Source: Lachnospiraceae bacterium (GTDB lineage Bacteria; Bacillota; Clostridia; Lachnospirales; Lachnospiraceae). From it: 64,000 nucleotides of DNA. A program made the position numbers and the translations under genes. Below the pieces are notes generated by a model, which was given only the letters and a program-made list of their open reading frames with translations, made no database searches and had not been told where the DNA came from. Below are positions 62,915 through 64,000 of the stretch, piece after piece; the stretch's first letter is position 1, and every line of letters begins with the position of its first letter. The stretch lies in assembly GCA_017482205.1 (NCBI GenBank), contig JAFUNK010000022.1, positions 1 through 64,000 of the forward strand. Direction: 5' to 3'.

Positions 62915-63418
62915 ATGAAGTTATTGATATTTGGCAGTGTGGGAAGTGGAAAAAGCACGCTTGCAAGGCAGTTATCCGAGAAATATAATATACCATGTTT
63001 TGAGGGCGACAGTATCTGCCACGGGTTTGAAGGAGAAGAACGGCATAAGCGTTCTAATGAGGAACAGCAGGAAATTATCAGGCGGATAAATAGGGAAAAT
63101 GAGAACTGGATTGTGGAAGGCGTTTACAGAGAGAGCCAGAAGAGCCTGTGGGATATGGCGGAGAAAATACTTTTTCTGGATACGCCGCTCTCTATAAGAT
63201 ATTTTAGAATTATCAGGCGTTTTATCAGACAAAAACTGGGCAGGGAAGCCTGTAACTACAAGCCAACCTTTAAGATTTTTAAATATATGTTTAAATGGAC
63301 AAAAGACTTTGAAGCAAATAGGCCCATGTATGAGGAAATGCTGGAAGAGAGAAAAGAGAAGGTTATATGGGTGAAAAAAGTGGAGGCAGAAACACTATGG
63401 GAGCAGATAAGCAAATAG
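62915..63418 (+). CDS. P-loop kinase-like protein (topology-modulation/FlaR type)
   Basis: 167 residues. A Walker A loop, FGSVGSGKST (~5-14), opens a small adenylate-kinase-like fold. NWIVEGVYRES and ILFLDTPLSIRYFRIIRRFI are the regular family blocks. GGAGAG lies before the ATG at 62915. The substrate is unknown. It overlaps the following gene by 22 nt. Confidence 0.82.
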   Translation: MKLLIFGSVGSGKSTLARQLSEKYNIPCFEGDSICHGFEGEERHKRSNEEQQEIIRRINRENENWIVEGVYRESQKSLWDMAEKILFLDTPLSIRYFRIIRRFIRQKLGREACNYKPTFKIFKYMFKWTKDFEANRPMYEEMLEERKEKVIWVKKVEAETLWEQISK

Positions 63419-64000
63419 CCGTACTGGCGGATATTCACGGTAATTACATAGCGTTGCAAAAATGTGTAGAGTATGTTCGGGAGAGGGGGATAGATACCTT
63501 CTTATTTCTGGGCGATTATGTAGGCGAACTGGCATATCCCCAAAGAACCATGCAACTTTTGTATGAATTACAGGACAAGTATCACTGTTATTTTATCAAG
63601 GGAAACAAAGAGGATTACTGGATACATTATCATAAGATAGGCGGACAGGACTGGAAGGAAATAGATTCTACGACGGGTTCCATGGTGTATACTTATCGGC
63701 ATTTGTCAGAAAAGGATATAGAGTTCTTTAGGGAAATGTCGCATGTTCAGGAAGTTGTATTTCAAGGTCTGCCTGCAATTACCATTTGCCACGGTTCACC
63801 CCGCAAAGTAAATGAAAAGATGCTGGCAGATGATGAAAAAACTTTTGCCATCATGGAAGAGAATACAGCAGACTATATTCTGTGCGGACACACCCATGTG
63901 CAAGGACAAATCCGGTATAAAAATAAAGTTGCATACAATCCGGGCTCGGTGGGTGTTTCTTTACATGGGAATGGTAGGGCGCAGTTTATGATTTTGCATG
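63397..64000 (+). CDS. metallophosphoesterase, YfcE-like (3' end outside window)
   Basis: The frame is open from the ATG at 63397 to the edge (201 codons). The start is MGADKQIAVLADIHGNYIAL with the metal motif DIHGN. It continues FLFLGDYVGEL (GDxxG), FIKGNKED (GNxxD/E), CHGSPR and CGHTHVQGQI, then NPGSVG. These are the full calcineurin-like signature set of the YfcE/MJ0936 phosphodiesterase group. GGAGG lies 10 nt upstream. Because it overlaps the kinase-like gene, the two are probably cotranscribed. Confidence 0.87.
   Translation, partial: MGADKQIAVLADIHGNYIALQKCVEYVRERGIDTFLFLGDYVGELAYPQRTMQLLYELQDKYHCYFIKGNKEDYWIHYHKIGGQDWKEIDSTTGSMVYTYRHLSEKDIEFFREMSHVQEVVFQGLPAITICHGSPRKVNEKMLADDEKTFAIMEENTADYILCGHTHVQGQIRYKNKVAYNPGSVGVSLHGNGRAQFMILH

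Overview
The window looks like the chromosome of a Gram-positive, endospore-forming anaerobe of the Clostridia, most likely Lachnospiraceae. The base composition is moderately AT-rich, ribosome binding sites are strong AGGAGG types, and lipobox lipoproteins are abundant. Sporulation genes (spoVT, a sipL-type gene, a spoIIQ-like gene), a T-box leader, a type B dihydroorotate dehydrogenase (pyrK-pyrD), FeoA/FeoB with a small Cys-rich partner, and eukaryote-type glycogen branching enzyme fit that group. No rRNA, tRNA or CRISPR array was seen. The species assignment is inference.

Layout. 1-1375: the 3' end of a large polymorphic-toxin-like gene and its probable immunity gene. 1604-4580: a sugar-catabolism pair (TIM-barrel isomerase, Gfo/Idh/MocA dehydrogenase) with a divergent AraC regulator. 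4662-9107: glycogen branching enzyme, an HD-GYP c-di-GMP phosphodiesterase and a 5'-truncated fic remnant. 9244-12926: a LuxE-like/LuxC-like pair with a third gene of unknown role that carries a Cys/His signature. 12963-15665: ferrous iron uptake (feoA, feoB, Cys-rich protein) with two DtxR-like boxes. 15735-25232: radical SAM protein, AraC-GyrI regulator, two diguanylate cyclases, spoVT, a DUF2975/HTH pair and nicotinate phosphoribosyltransferase. 25290-31567: T-box-controlled ileS, then glycogen phosphorylase. 31639-37957: an Rpn-type nuclease pseudogene, a methyltransferase, a CapA-like lipoprotein, a small lipoprotein and an aconitase-family hydratase.

38084-42243 is an ECF-like sigma factor, a DUF4367 membrane partner and four small lipoproteins. 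42328-48965 carries a DUF368 polyprenyl-phosphate transporter, a repeat-rich noncoding stretch, an EF-hand-like protein, the spoIIQ-like gene, an amidohydrolase and a GH9-like lipoprotein. 48968-52551 is cell-envelope biosynthesis (ddl, murF, plsC) closed by a 231-bp inverted repeat. 53284-56388 is pyrimidine synthesis (pyrC-pyrK-pyrD). The end holds an intact Rpn nuclease, an SGNH hydrolase lipoprotein, the sipL-type gene, an iron alcohol dehydrogenase, a P-loop kinase-like protein and a metallophosphoesterase that runs off the edge.

Most genes are housekeeping. The unusual material is largely noncoding: a 120-nt structured repeat placed directly after two intrinsic terminators, a palindrome that makes the C-termini of two convergent genes identical, a promoter flanked by mirrored operators, a hairpin repeat array, and sporulation-sigma-like promoters in front of each of the three sporulation genes.
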